A stretch of DNA of 64,000 nt from Astragalus membranaceus (GCA_039519185.1 CM076847.1:84751860-84815859); one strand, 5' to 3'; positions 44,391 through 55,416 are shown, counted from the stretch's first letter. Made by a program: numbers and translations. The notes: generated by a model not told the origin, from the sequence alone.

Positions 44391-44918
44391 TAGGTTACGT
44401 GTTTTAAAACTTATTAGATATATGTATAAAATATTTGTATGCTCGACGCATGAGAATTAAACTCTTAATTATATTTATTTTTAATATATTCTTTAAATGC
44501 TTCAAATTTTATCTAAGTTTTAGAAAGTTGTACAAAATATCTAAAAACTTATTTAAGAATAGTGAAGACCTCATGCATGTTAGACTTGCAATATAACTAG
44601 TAAGACAAATTTATATAAAGGAGTTTCAAATAAAAAATAGATAAATATTAAAATCTAAAAATGTAAAAGTATCATTTAAAAACAATCTGTACATTTATCC
44701 CGTATTTTTTTATATATCAGTTCAGTGTTTTTTTATATATCAGTGTTGTTATCCCGTGTTTTTTTATATATCAGTGCAACTATCCCGTGTTTTTATATAT
44801 TTCATTGCAGTTATCCTCGAATTTTTTTATATATCAGTGCAGTTATCTCGTGTTTTTTTATGTATCAATGCAGTTATCTCATAGTTTCAATTGATTATTT
44901 GAGTTGATTAGTAGTTTA
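44391..44918. repeat. AT-rich DNA with TTTTTATATATCAGTGCAGTT minisatellite
   Basis: From 44696 the unit TTTTTTTATATATCAGTG plus CAGTTATCCCGTG repeats about five times with a 30-40 bp period, and returns inside the duplicated units that follow. 44391-44695 is unassigned AT-rich DNA. Confidence 0.75.
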
Positions 44919-45546
44919 AATAGTCATTAAGTCTTATTGTTTTTTAGATAGTAGGTTTGTAGTAGTAGTCTTCAAAAATTTTAATTATCAATGACAAATA
45001 TTAATCTCATGTTTTTTTATATATCAGTGCTGTTATCCCGTGTTTTTTTTATATATCATTGCAGTTATCTCATAGTTTCAATTGATTACTTTATTTGATT
45101 ATAGTAGATAGTAAAAGATAGATAGTAGATTATCAATAAGAGTGTAAACAGATTATCAAAAAGGTGATATTTTTTTTTTGTTTTTGTTTTTTAGTGTGAC
45201 TCATTTGCACTTTTATAGGTAATTTTAGTAGAGTAGTATTTGTATAAATTTATAATTTTAGTTAAAAAAACTAAAGTGAGGTAATAAGAGAAAGAGAAGA
45301 ATTGTTTATGGGGAAAGTAAAAGTAAAGTAAAAAGAAAAAAGGAAGAAAGAGAATGTAAGAGAAAAGTGAAAAGGAGGAAATAAAATGTAAGAAGAAAGA
45401 GAAAAAAAAGGAAGAAAGAGAGTGTAAGAAGAAAAAGAAAGAAAGAAAGGGTAATAACATTTTTACCCTTAAAATTATATATGTGTATTGTTAATAAGAG
45501 ATCCAAATTGGTAATTTTATCGGAGGTTTGTTTGTATAAATAAATA
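44919..45546. repeat. 628-bp tandem duplication, unit A
   Basis: It starts AATAGTCATTAAGTCTTATT and is followed at 45547 by a diverged copy starting AATAGTCATTAAATCTTCTT. It includes a purine-rich block (GAAAGAGAAGAATTGTTTATG, about 45290-45450) that also reappears at 48670-48830. The purine-rich ORFs are chance products. Confidence 0.82.
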
Positions 45547-46335
45547 AATAGTCATTAAATCTTCTTGTTTTTTAGATAGTAGGTTTATAGTAGTCTTCAA
45601 AAAATTTAATTATCAATGACAAATATTAATCCTGTGTTTTTTAATTAATCAGTGCAGTTATCTCGTGTTTTTTTATATATCATTGCAGTTATCTCATAGT
45701 TTCAATCGACTATTTTAGTTGATTAGTATATTATAGTAGATAGTAAAAGATAAATAGTAGTTTATCAATAAGAGGTGATAGTAGATTATCAATAAGACTG
45801 TAAACAGATTTCGGAGAGAAAAATTAAAATTTTAAGGTGATAACTTTTTCCAAAAACTAGCAGTATACTTGTGCATACGTACGAGTGTTGTCGTGTTATT
45901 TTTAATAATAGACTTAGACATAATTTAATTAGTCCGAACATTACCCCATGAAAATCAAGACTAATTTAAAGTAGACAAACAAAACGTTTCAAATTGTAAT
46001 TGAGTTAGTCCGTGTGGATACCTTGTATTGCAGGTAAACAAATATTGCAGAATATGTTTTGATGATGAAAAAGACAAAGGTAAAGCTGATGGCCAAAGTT
46101 AATAAAAGTGACTAAACATCAAAGTCACAATCCAAGACAAACAAGCTCAAGAATTGAAGATTCAAGTTTAAGGGTAGTCCTTAAATATAAGGGTAGTCCT
46201 TAGGGTTTGGGTGTGTCTTAGGAAAAAGTGTAAGCTCTTTCAAAGGTCAGCTCGTATGTCAAAATCCCACACGCTCACAAGTTTTTCAAAGATGCATGCA
46301 TACTTACGTAAACATACTTATCATCTTTAAAACAT

Positions 46336-46692
46336 AAAAATCGATTTCATCTTGCATATACACTCATCAAAATCGATTTTCAGGCCAATCAGAAAAGGAA
46401 GAATCGATTTTCACTTCATGTATCTTTCAGTACAAAAATCGATTTCTGAGCCAAACATTTTTAAAGGAAGAATCGATTCCCACTCTTTTGCATTTAACTG
46501 AGAATCGATTCCTACATGTCTCAGGCAAGCTGAGAATCGATTCATACAAATTTTCACTAAGTACAGAATCGATTCCCACTCTCCATGGTTCTCAAGAATC
46601 GATTGTCCCTATTTTTCAAACAAATCAAAATCGATTCCTCACTTAAATGAATCGATTCCTAGATCAAATGCTTTCAACAAAGAATCGATTCC
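46336..46692. repeat. Array of 12 ATCGAT palindromes in the Sirevirus-like LTR
   Basis: AAATCGATTT or GAATCGATTC occurs about twelve times with ~30-bp spacing (near 46338, 46371, 46402, 46437, 46471, 46503, 46535, 46567, 46597, 46629, 46650, 46683). Sequence between motifs is variable, so the motif and not a long unit is conserved. The array sits just upstream of the TATA box. Confidence 0.9.
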
Positions 46693-46725
46693 TACACTAT
46701 TTTTAACGTAAACTTGATTTTTTCA

Positions 46726-46742
46726 TAGCCTATAAATAGGCA
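46726..46742 (+). promoter_or_regulatory. TATA box of the Sirevirus-like LTR
   Basis: GCCTATAAATAGGCACT lies directly after the ATCGAT array, a plausible core promoter. Confidence 0.7.
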
Positions 46743-47156
46743 CTGCATTACGTTCATTTTTACACAACCCATTTTCATGAATCAGAAAACTTTTGAGAAA
46801 ACTCTTCACGCTTTTACTTTTGCTCGTCACGCACCGTTGATCCGTCTGAGCTGATCTGTTGCTAAGAGTTAGTTGGGGTTGCATTCTTCAAGTTGTAATA
46901 TCTGCCTTCATTAGAGGTATTTCTGTCTTTACAATTGTTTATTATTTAATTGTTTGTGGTTTGTACTAGGGAGTGGGGTATCTCTCTAGGGTAGCTGTTT
47001 GTACTAGGAAGTGGGGTATCTTTCTGGGGCAGCTGATTGTAACAGGGGTGGGGTATCTCTTGTTATTGGTATATTAGATTTGAGGGCTCTCCATAGGTGG
47101 GGTATCCTAGGAGGAGAGTGCCTGAGTCTGTAAAGGTTTCCCAAGACACCTGTAAG

Positions 47157-47507
47157 CAGGCACGGATCTACGTGTATGTAATTGGGGACATTTGCCCCCA
47201 CTTAAAAAATTATTTTGGTAAGAAATATATATATAATAAACTTATTTTGCCCCCATACAAAATAAATATTATCTCAAAAAGATAATTTTTAAAATTAAAA
47301 GTAGAAATTCACAGTAGATAAATAAAAAAGAGAATTAGTTGGTACTAATTTTACTTTTTTAGCTATGTAATTTGTACAAATATAGGTATTTTAGGACTTT
47401 TTTGTAATGAAATTATGTGTTTTATAAAAATTTACAATATTTTTTTGAAAAAATATTATAGGCTATTTTTTTGCCCTCACGAGTAAAAATTTCTAGATCC
47501 GTCACTG
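47157..47507. mobile_element. Small hAT element (351 bp), 8-bp TSD CCTGTAAG
   Basis: CCTGTAAG lies at 47149-47156 and 47508-47515. Ends CAGGCACGGATCTA and the inverse of TAGATCCGTCACTG are imperfect inverted repeats. An 8-bp duplication and CAG...CTG ends define hAT. No transposase. It is nested in the Sirevirus-like solo LTR. Confidence 0.92.
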
Positions 47508-48930
47508 CCTGTAAGCCTTGTTGTTTTGGTTAGTGGAAAATCTCACAAGGGTGTGAGGACTGGACGTAGGTCACTAGGAGGTGACAGAACCAGGATAAAT
47601 CTCTGCGTGCTTTACTGCTTTCTTGCTTTACTGTTATACCGTTTTACTGCTTTATATTCTAATTCCTTCGCTTCCACTTAACCTGCGCGAAAATTGATCT
47701 AAGTCATTGAAAAGGGAAAAAACGTTTTTGAAAGATCTGAAATGTTTTTAAATCTCAATTCACCCCCCCCCCCTCTTGAGACTGAAGCCACTTGGTAACA
47801 GTCCGAACATTACTCCGTGAACATTTACCAGCAATATGCAATATTTCCCGTAGAGATTAGAGAACAAAATTGAATTAAAGTTTCAAATTTTCCTAATTGT
47901 AATATTTCCCATAAAGACTAAATAAAACTTATTGATAAAGAAAAATGGAATATTAAAAATGAAGGAGACATGTAGATGCAATTAAAGTAGATATATTGTA
48001 AAAATTAGAAAAATGAGATAGAGTTAGAGGAAGAAATAGGAGGAGAGAGTGAAAAAAATGTGTAAGAAAGATTGAAAAAATTTGAAAAAATATATGAGAG
48101 AGAGTGATAAGTAATATTTTCTGTAGAGATTAGATAACAAAGTTGTAGTAAGGTTTCAAATTTTACAAATTGTAATATTTCCCGTAGAGACTAAATAAAA
48201 CTTATTGACAGAGAAAAAATAGAATATTTAAAAAATGAAAAAGACATGTAGATGAAATTAAAGTAGATATATTGTGAAAAATAGAAAAATGAGATAGAGT
48301 TAGAGGAAGAAAGAGGAGGTGAGAGTGAAAAAATGTGTGAGAAAGGGTAAAAAAGTTTAAAAAAGTATATGAGAAAGGGAAAAAGGTTTGAAAAAAGTGT
48401 GAGAGAAAATGAAAAAGTATGAAGAAGTATGTGAGAGAGTGAAAAAGATTGAGAAAATGAAAAAGTGAAATTACATAAATATCCTAAAATTGTTTAGTTG
48501 GGAAAATGGTAAGATTGAGATTTTGGTAGTAGGTTAATGATATAGATAGATAGTGTAGTTTTTTTTTTTTTGGTTTTTTAGTGTGACTCATTTATAGTTT
48601 TATAGGTAATTTTAGTAGAGTAGTATTTGTATAAATTTAGAAAGTTAGTTAAAAAAACTAAAGTGAAGTGATAAGAGAAAGAGAAGAATTGTTTATGGGA
48701 AAAGTAAAGTAAAAAGAAAAAAAGAAGAAAGAGAGTGTAAGAGAAAAGTGAAAAAGAGTAAAGATAGTGTAAAAAGAAATAGAAAAAAGTAAGAAAGAGA
48801 GTGTAAGAAGAAAAAGAAAGAAATAGAGGGTAATGACATTTTTACCTTTAAATTAGATATGTATTTTGTTAATAAAGTATCCAAATTAGTAATTTCATAA
48901 TAGGTTTGTTTGTATAAATAGATAAATAAA

Positions 48931-49128
48931 TATTAAATAACATTTATTTAAAGCAAGCTTTAGCACTTATCAGGTCTCTCCCTCTCTAGAAATATAAAAT
49001 GTTTAATTTATATACATTTGTAGGTGTAAAGATTTTTCTGCACGCACCGTGAGCAAATTATGAAATGACATGTTATTAAAAAAATATTTGACTCTATCTC
49101 AATCACATTAAAAGTCACTAATATCATA
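48931..49128. other. AT-rich spacer
   Basis: Nothing recognised between the duplicated unit and the SINE. Confidence 0.5.
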
Positions 49129-49343
49129 ATTTTTTTATCCCAAATAGGTAGTTCAGTTGGTGAGCTAAGAGATATCGAATGAGTGCACCAAATGAGTGAA
49201 AGAATGAGGTCCGAGTTTCAAACCCCCGAAACTAACATTCGTGTGATTATCCCTTCCAATAAAATTTTTGTCCTACTCAAAATTCAAACATGAAATCATG
49301 AGAGGTAGTCCAAGTCTAATTACCGCTTCGAAGGGTTGGTCTC
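49129..49343 (+). mobile_element. tRNA-derived SINE, TSD AATATCATA
   Basis: AATATCATA lies at 49120-49128 and 49344-49352. The head GGTAGTTCAGTTGGTGAGCT resembles a tRNA with a pol III A box (TAGTTCAGTTGG), and AGGTCCGAGTTTCAAACCC about 60 bases on a B box. The body is about 210 bp. The exact 5' start within 49129-49146 is uncertain. It is not a tRNA gene: it cannot fold as a cloverleaf and is flanked by a duplication. Confidence 0.75.
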
Positions 49344-49352
49344 AATATCATA

Positions 49353-50094
49353 GTTTCTAATTGGTTTTCTCAATTAAACCCAATATAAAAATCCGGACAT
49401 TTTATTTTTGGATTTCCAGTCTAAATTCGTAAAATAAGTTTTTGGTGGTTGAATGAGGTATATGTAAACCGAAGATAGATCACAATTAAGATGTTTTTAC
49501 AAAAGCTGGTTTTTTTTTTGGTAAGATTTACAAAAGCTGATCTGTTTTTTCTTTTGTTACATAGTTTTTTTTGTCTATTTAAATAAATTGACAAATAAAC
49601 ACTACGCACACACATTATAACTGGTTACACCCGAATTCAAATTTCGGAGTCGACATCTGCATATCACTGAAATTATCAAAGCAATTAACGGTGAGGACCT
49701 TTGGTTACATAGTTGATTTGTTTTTGTTTTTTTTTACAAAAGTTGTATTTTATTTTAATTGATAAATTTGGAGCGAAACGTGTGAAAATTGTGTTATTTT
49801 TGCATAGTGAGCGAACATATGTGAAGAGATATTGGCGAGAAGATTGAGAAATTATCGCGGAACATAAAAAGAAAAGATTAGCAAGTGTGGTATAGGACCC
49901 AGGGACCAACATACCATGCATTCCAAACGACAAGCCGACAAATGAGGGGCCCAAACATCACACGGCTTTGGATCCCTTGTCTTTTTATAAGAAAGAAAAC
50001 GGAAAACCTGTGAATGAGGAGAAGAAGGTGTAGTGGGGAATCGTGACAGCCCACCACACCACCAAGCCGTGGCAAAAAAACGAATTTAGCAAAA
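49353..50094. other. Unassigned AT-rich DNA
   Basis: A tRNA-like CCGAATTCAAATTTCGGAGTC near 49631 hints at another decayed SINE, not provable. No gene seen. Confidence 0.4.
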
Positions 50095-50616
50095 AAAAAT
50101 AAATTATTTAGCAAAATAGCACACTTTTTAAATTATTTACCAAATTAGAAGACATCCAAATTTTAGGCTAAAAGTCGCCCCCACAGGCCAAGACTTCTTA
50201 ACTGTGTTTTTGAATTTTTCTTTTTCTTTATATTAATTTAGAAAATTAATATTTATAATTCTAAATTAATTATAAATATTTTGGTGAAACAAAAATATTT
50301 AAACACATTAATGTATTTAAAAGTGTCGGCAAGATCTCGTGCGTTCAAAAGTGTCGTCAAAATCAAGACCATTGAAAAAAATCGTTTGTTTTGTAGTGTA
50401 AAAAATTAGCTTTTTATTATGTTGTGAAACTTTTAATCATATATATTTATTTTTTTATTAAAAAAAAATAACTAAGGTATAAATCTACCGTTTTGAGTTA
50501 TGAAATATTAGATACGGATTTAAATAAGACATCTATTAAAATCGTAAAAAACACTAAAAAAACACAATCTGGACCGTTGAAACTGTCGGTGCAATCCGGA
50601 ATGCTGAAACTGTCGG

Positions 50617-50720
50617 TGCACTGTGCACTATTCACTGTGCACTGCGCACTATTCACTGTGCACTGCGCACTATTCACCGTGTACTATTCACTGTGCACTG
50701 TGCACTGTGCACTATTCACT
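50617..50720 (+). repeat. GTGCACT/TATTCACT minisatellite
   Basis: About 100 bases of CACTGTGCACTATTCACTGT-type units lie upstream of the TATA box of the plant mobile domain gene. It creates a repetitive (VHCALFT)n ORF at 50493-50906 that crosses the promoter and is not a gene. Confidence 0.85.
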
Positions 50721-50778
50721 ACCACGGTGCAATCTAGGCCATTGAAACTGTCGGTGCAATCTGGGCCGTCAAATTTTT

Positions 50779-50789
50779 CTATAAATAGA
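50779..50789 (+). promoter_or_regulatory. TATA box of the plant mobile domain gene
   Basis: CTATAAATAGAG lies about 105 bases before the ATG at 50894, leaving room for a short leader. Confidence 0.65.
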
Positions 50790-50893
50790 GCTTCTGCCAC
50801 TTCAACATTCTTCACTCAAACCCCCAACTCTAACACTCAAACACTCAAAACCCCTTCCGATACTCCACTAAACTACAAACCCCCTTCTCATCA

Positions 50894-52690
50894 ATGGCTT
50901 TGTTAAAAAAACCAGGATACTCACAGGTCCATGCATCCCACTGATAATGTAATGGAGTGTCACCACCACTTCAACATTGAACCACCACATGCGTTAATAA
51001 GACCATTCGTAGAAGAAGCTGGCTTTGATACAGTTGCAAACATTGGACATTTCAAAGTAAATCCAGCGTTGGTGACAGCAATGGTCGAACGCTAGAGACC
51101 AGAAACACACACGTTTCATCTTCGAGTAGGAGAGTGCACAATAACTCTCCAAGATGTAGCGTTGCAATTGGGGCTATCAGTGGATGGAAATGCCATTACT
51201 GGAAGATGTAGTTGGTCTTGGGATGCACTATGCAGTGAACTATTAGGAAAACCTCATCCAGATGATCAAAAGAGAGGAAACAAAGTTAAGATGAGGTGGC
51301 TTAAAGAAGCATTTGCTGAAATTCCAGAAGGCGCTTCTAGGAATGTGCTAAGACAACATTGTAGGGCGTACTTACTGCGGTTGATTGGGGGCTTCATACT
51401 CCCAGATAAATCAACAAACAGAGTACACCTCAAATACCTACCACTTTTGAGAAATTTAAATGAAGTTTCAAAATACAGCTACAGACAAATGTGTAAGACA
51501 GCTACATCATCCTCAAGCCGTATGGGTGGATGTACTATTCTGTTACAGTCTTGGGTTTGGTACCGCATGCCGTTCCTAGCCCCAAGTTGCAACCATGGTA
51601 TTGCTTGGCCACTAGCAAAGAGGTAACAAATTTTCACACCTTATGAACAGTCAAAAATTTATTCTTGATTTATAATAACACTTTATTTTTTTAATAGATG
51701 GGTTGGCGGGAGACTAGACCACACGAGATGTCCATCTGACCTTGTTGGATACAGATCTAGGATCGACCACATGAGGCAAGAAGACTTTCAGTGGTTGCCG
51801 TATCAAGGAGTGCAATTCCAGATACCAGAAATAGCATTCCAGGACACCTTCGTATGGACTGCAAACACGACATTGGTCTGTTTTCAATATGTCGAATGGC
51901 ACCACGCAGATCGATTGAAACTGCAATTTGGCCTTGTCCAAGACATACCAGGTGCACCAGTCGATTTGGACACCCTTCACAACATCGACATGCGAGGATT
52001 TGCAGACGAGAACTGGTCTATAAGGCATGGAGCCTGGATTCAAGACTGGAATGAGTTATTGTGGGTCACTCGTTCCATGGAATACCGATGAACTCCCAGG
52101 AATATATGCAGTGGTTTCTAAACAATACAAGGCCATATATTTCTATCGACCAACATCTAAGGGACCCACGGGTTAGTGCGGTGGGTGGTGTTGTGGATGA
52201 TCAAGAAGAAGAACCGACTATGCCAGAAGCACCATCAATGCCAACCACTCAAACCGAACGTCGTAACCGTAACCGTAGTCGACGTTGGCCACAAACTCAA
52301 CATGCAGCCCAAGTTCCCCCAACCTTAGAGGAAAGCCAACAAACTGTGCCTCATCGCCACTCTATCTCCTTCACGCCAACCTATCAGGATTATCAGCCGT
52401 TCAACCAGTCAGTAGAACATACTCCATTTCAAGATACCTATCGGCATTCTACTGCTGGCAGCAATGATGATATGTTCTATAGTCTGTTTGGTGTCCACCC
52501 TGATACGCCGGAATCAGTTGCATATCTTCGTAGCCTTCAGGAGCATGACGGTGCTAGTTCCTCCTCACTTCACCAATACGAACAACCAGCTGCCCCTTCC
52601 CCGGCTGAAGAAGAAATACCAGCAGCACAACAGTGTCCACGTCGTAATCGTCGACCACCACCATGTGGAACTGGCCATCATCAACGTTAA
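50894..52690 (+). pseudogene. Plant mobile domain (PMD, MAIN-like) gene, disrupted
   Basis: Exon 1 runs from ATG 50894 to 51622 and exon 2 from 51698 to 52690 (AG|GTAAC donor, TTAATAG acceptor). PMD hallmarks are IRPFVEEAGF, ETHTFHLRVGECTITLQDV, LQLGLSVDG, LLRLIGGFILPD, LLQSWVWYRMPF, RWVGGRLDH and FVWTANTTLVCFQYVEWH, followed by YMQWFLNNTRPYIS and a Pro/Gln-rich tail. Damage: a frameshift near 50925, TAG at 51093-51095, a frameshift near 51480-51500 and another near 52050-52090. PMD proteins MAIN and MAIL1 act in silencing and genome stability in Arabidopsis; many related copies are carried by transposons. This copy cannot make the full protein. Confidence 0.8.
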
Positions 52691-53045
52691 TTTTTTGCTG
52701 TGTTTTGCTTTTTAATTTATTTGTACAACTGTTGTGATTATCTGATAAGTCATTTAAATAAATTAATGGGTTGTAATTTGTTTTCCCTTAATTATTTTAG
52801 TAACTTAGAATTATAAATATTATTTTTCTAAATTATTTAAATTAATTAAATTAATTAATATAACTTAATTTAAATTAATATAAAGAAAAAGAAAATTAAA
52901 AAACACAGTTCAAAAGTCACCCTGGGGGGGCGACTTCTGAACTAGAAAAGTAAAAAAATTTTGCAAAATGCAGTTCAGAAGTCGTGGCCTGTGGGGGCGA
53001 CTTCTAGCCTAAAATTTGGATGTGTTCTAGTTTGGTAAATAATCT

Positions 53046-53251
53046 AAAGGAGTACTGGCAGACACCAGAATTTAGGAATTATTGTGAGAAAGCCAAGAAG
53101 AACCGTGCTTCTGAAAAATGTGGCTGCACACACACAGGGGGGAGTGTTAATACTGCAACGCATCACATGCGTTTGGTAAATTTATTACTTTATTACTTGA
53201 TTAATTAATTATTTATAATTAACTAGTCATTTTCATGTGTATTAATTAATA

Positions 53252-53328
<77 letters not shown>

Positions 53329-54022
53329 ATGCGAGGGAACAAAGGACAATCACTTTGCCTGAGTTGCATCGCTACATGCATATGCGAGAGGACACTGGTG
53401 AGTTTGCTCAGATCGGGCGAGGAATATTCAGGTAAAACTACTTTTACAATTATATATTAATGTTTATTATTTATATTAATCTTTATATCGGGCGAGGAAT
53501 ATTATATTAAAACAACTTTTGCTATAGTTATTTTTTCAAGAGAGCTACCAGGGTGGGCTGGCTGAGTACCATGAGTCACAAAAAAGCAGTGGGGCAGCTG
53601 ATATCGATCCAGTGGAGGAGGCTAGAGTAGCTCGTGATATTTGGGAGAGAGCAGTTGGTCCCTAAAAGAGTAATTGTATGATAGGATCAGGTGGTATTGG
53701 ACCGGCTGCTTTCCGAACAAGCATGATTCCGAGTCTATCAGCTTCACATTCTGGATCCTCGAGTACTGGTCGCTCTTATGTTCCCAATGCTGGTGAGTTG
53801 AATGCTGTTACGCAATTGATGCAGCAACTGAGCGAGGCCCAACGTCAGTTTGCCGAGCGGCAGGAGCAAAATGACCGGGAAGTGCAGGTGCTTCGAGAGA
53901 AAGCCAGGATAGCTGAGGAGCGCATGGAGGAGCAGGCTAGGGTAGCTGCGGAGCAGGCTAGGTTAGCTGCGGAGCAGGCTAGGCTAAATGAGGAGCCCTT
54001 TAAGTTTTTGCAGGATCAGCTG
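53046..54022 (+). pseudogene. Plant CACTA (En/Spm) transposase fragment, PF03004-type
   Basis: The sequence directly after the inverted repeat encodes EYWQTPEFRNYCEKAKKNRA then THTGGSVNTATHHMR. This is the plant Ptta/En/Spm transposase pattern, where YW, N-R and H-T-G-G-S are conserved. An intron with a (TA)n tract (about 53178-53326) separates it from TLPELHRYMHMREDTGEF. Then a Glu/Ala/Gln coiled-coil segment (LMQQLSEAQRQFAERQEQ...; 53807-54000) follows, with an in-frame stop near 53663. Upstream exons are absent. The reading frame is cut by a solo LTR at 54028 and seems to resume at 55412. Confidence 0.7.
53256..53326. repeat. (TA)n microsatellite
   Basis: About 35 TA units inside the putative transposase intron. 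Confidence 0.97.
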
Positions 54023-54027
54023 ATGTC

Positions 54028-55411
54028 TGATGGCGAAATTGGCAAGTGCACCAATTCGTCGCAAGTAATAATAAAATGGTAAGAACCGGATGTCGAACTC
54101 AAGGATTGCACGTACTTATCAATTTAAAAGTCCACTAACTAGATTGAACAAGGGACTAAGTTTAGTTGTGTTGACAATAAAATAAGAATAACAATAGAAT
54201 GATTTTGTGATTTTTAGAAAATAGAAACAAGAAACGCTTTTGAAAATTAATAGATGATAAGAGAGGTTAGGAATGAACTCCTATTGATTCCACACTATTG
54301 CAAAATGATTTGTTATAGAAAAGTACTCCCTCTTTACCTTTGTTATCAAACCCACAACATTAATCAATTCCTAATTCCTTAGGCAACCAATCCTTTGTAA
54401 ACAACTAAAAACCCTAATTCCTTAGGTGATTCTAATTGAAAACAAGCATTAAAACCAAGGGTTTTCAAGATACAACAACTCCAAGGCTATTCCTAGACTA
54501 AGAATTGAAGGTATTCGATCTCAAGCATTCAAATACAAAACTTCCATTTCATACATAAACCATACATTATTTCATGAGTGATCAATTCATAAAAAGCATT
54601 AAGAACAAAGATTGAATACACAAAGGAAGAGGAAATAGGGCATTTAAATAGATCAAAATCAACTACAATAGTGTTTCATCAATACTCATTCATCCCTAAC
54701 CAAAAGGGTATTTAGCTAGACATAGAAGGAGAAGAAATCAAACATAAAATGGAACTTGAGAGATAGAATGACCACATTGAAGCTCCAAAATCTTGTTCCC
54801 AAGTCTTGAATCTTCAATGGAGATGAAGGGTGTTGACTCCCTAGCTGCCTCCTTTGCCCTCCCTCCAAAAACTAGGTCAAGAATATGTCAAAAGATCCTT
54901 AAGTTGGGTGAAAATCGCAACTTAAATCAAAACGCAGAGCAAAAGCGCCCAAGCGCATGACAGAAGCGCTTGGGCGCATGACAGATAGCAGCATCAGGTG
55001 TAAAAGCGCCTCAAGCGCATGACAGACGCGCTTGGGCGCATGACAGACAGCAGCATCAGAGGTGAAAGCGCCCCAGACGCACGCAGAAGCGCTTGGGCGC
55101 ACGGGCAACAGAAGCAACAAATGCAGAAGCGCCCCAAACGCATGCAGAAGCGCTTGGGCGCTTTGTAACAGTTCTTTGAAGTAGTAAGCACTCCAAATGC
55201 TTGGAAGATGCATTGGGCGCACGGTAGAACTTTTATCCACTCAACTCATTCTTTCAAGCTTCAACATGATCCAAAACATCAATTTGCACCTGAAAATCAT
55301 GATTATGACAAATGTGGCAATTTATGGTCCTAAACCACTGTAATTTCCTAAATTCAATATAAAAACACTTCGTTTTGTACCATGAAAACTAAATGCAATG
55401 CAGACTTATCA
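54028..55411. mobile_element. Solo LTR (1384 bp), TSD ATGTC
   Basis: ATGTC lies at 54023-54027 and 55412-55416. The element begins TGATGGCGAAATTGG and ends GCAGACTTATCA, with TGAT/ATCA ends. Removing it restores continuity of the host coding segment (QLMS, then QHSRPSSS). No internal domains. Its interior has a GCGCTTGGGCGCATGACAG minisatellite at 54930-55225. Confidence 0.85.
54930..55225. repeat. GCGC minisatellite in the solo LTR
   Basis: Units such as AAGCGCCCAAGCGCATGACA and GAAGCGCTTGGGCGCATGAC repeat about five times with a ~60-70 bp period; AGCGCT palindromes recur. Confidence 0.88.
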
Positions 55412-55416
55412 ATGTC

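Larger units (their letters stand above)
46013..47800 (+). mobile_element. Sirevirus-like solo LTR, TSD GTCCG
   Basis: GTCCG lies at 46008-46012 and 47801-47805. The LTR begins TGTGGATACC and ends CTTGGTAACA. The CAATTCACCCCCCC...CTCTTG segment near its end (47755-47778) and the GATGATGAAAAAGACAAAGG start region are typical of Sirevirus (Maximus/SIRE1-type copia) LTRs. CCTATAAATAGGCACTGCA at 46730 is a strong TATA box. No internal region or second LTR is present. A 351-bp hAT element is nested at 47157; without it the LTR is about 1.43 kb. Confidence 0.85.
45857..48550 (-). mobile_element. Non-autonomous Helitron, minus orientation
   Basis: Read on the minus strand it begins TCTATCTATATCATTAACC (48550 down) after a host A and ends in CTAG (45860-45857) before a host T. 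A near-palindrome CTTGTGC-ATAC-GTACGAG lies about 8 bases inside the 3' end. Removing it rejoins the 628-bp duplicated unit, an independent check of both ends. No Rep/helicase. Without the nested solo LTR it is about 0.9 kb and holds a ~270-bp internal tandem duplication (47850-48330). Confidence 0.7.
45547..48930. repeat. 628-bp tandem duplication, unit B, split by a Helitron
   Basis: The left part (45547-45856) matches unit A to its GTAAACAGATT...AAGGTGATA segment. The right part (48551 to about 48930) resumes at the T-run and GTTTTTTAGTGTGACTCATT and follows unit A to its TTTGTTTGTATAAATA end. What lies between is the Helitron. Confidence 0.78.
50095..53045 (+). mobile_element. Terminal-inverted-repeat element carrying a plant mobile domain gene
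   Basis: Inner end sequences are inverted: 50129-50200 (AAATTATTTACCAAATTAGA, then AAATTTTAGGCTA, AAGTCGCCCCCACAGGCC) against 52970-53045 (GGCCTGTGGGGGCGACTTCT, TAGCCTAAAATTTGGATG, TTTGGTAAATAAT). The right outer end seems cut, running directly into a CACTA transposase fragment, so no target duplication could be found. The gene inside (about 50894-52690) encodes a plant mobile domain protein. Mutator-like elements carrying such genes are known; I infer this class. Confidence 0.7.

Noticed and set aside
45191..45506. Phe/Leu/Ser-rich ORFs of 66-89 codons on the minus strand
   Set aside because: Made by a purine-rich low-complexity tract; the same occurs at 48693-48884 in the duplicated copy.
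46336..46692. CRISPR-like regular array of short repeats
   Set aside because: The repeat core is only 8-10 bases, spacing varies, and it lies inside an LTR; no cas genes are possible in this context.
49137..49215. tRNA gene
   Set aside because: A- and B-box-like sequence but no cloverleaf; flanked by a SINE-type target duplication.
50493..50906. 137-codon ORF with (VHCALFT)n repeats
   Set aside because: It crosses the TATA box and leader of the plant mobile domain gene and owes its length to a minisatellite.
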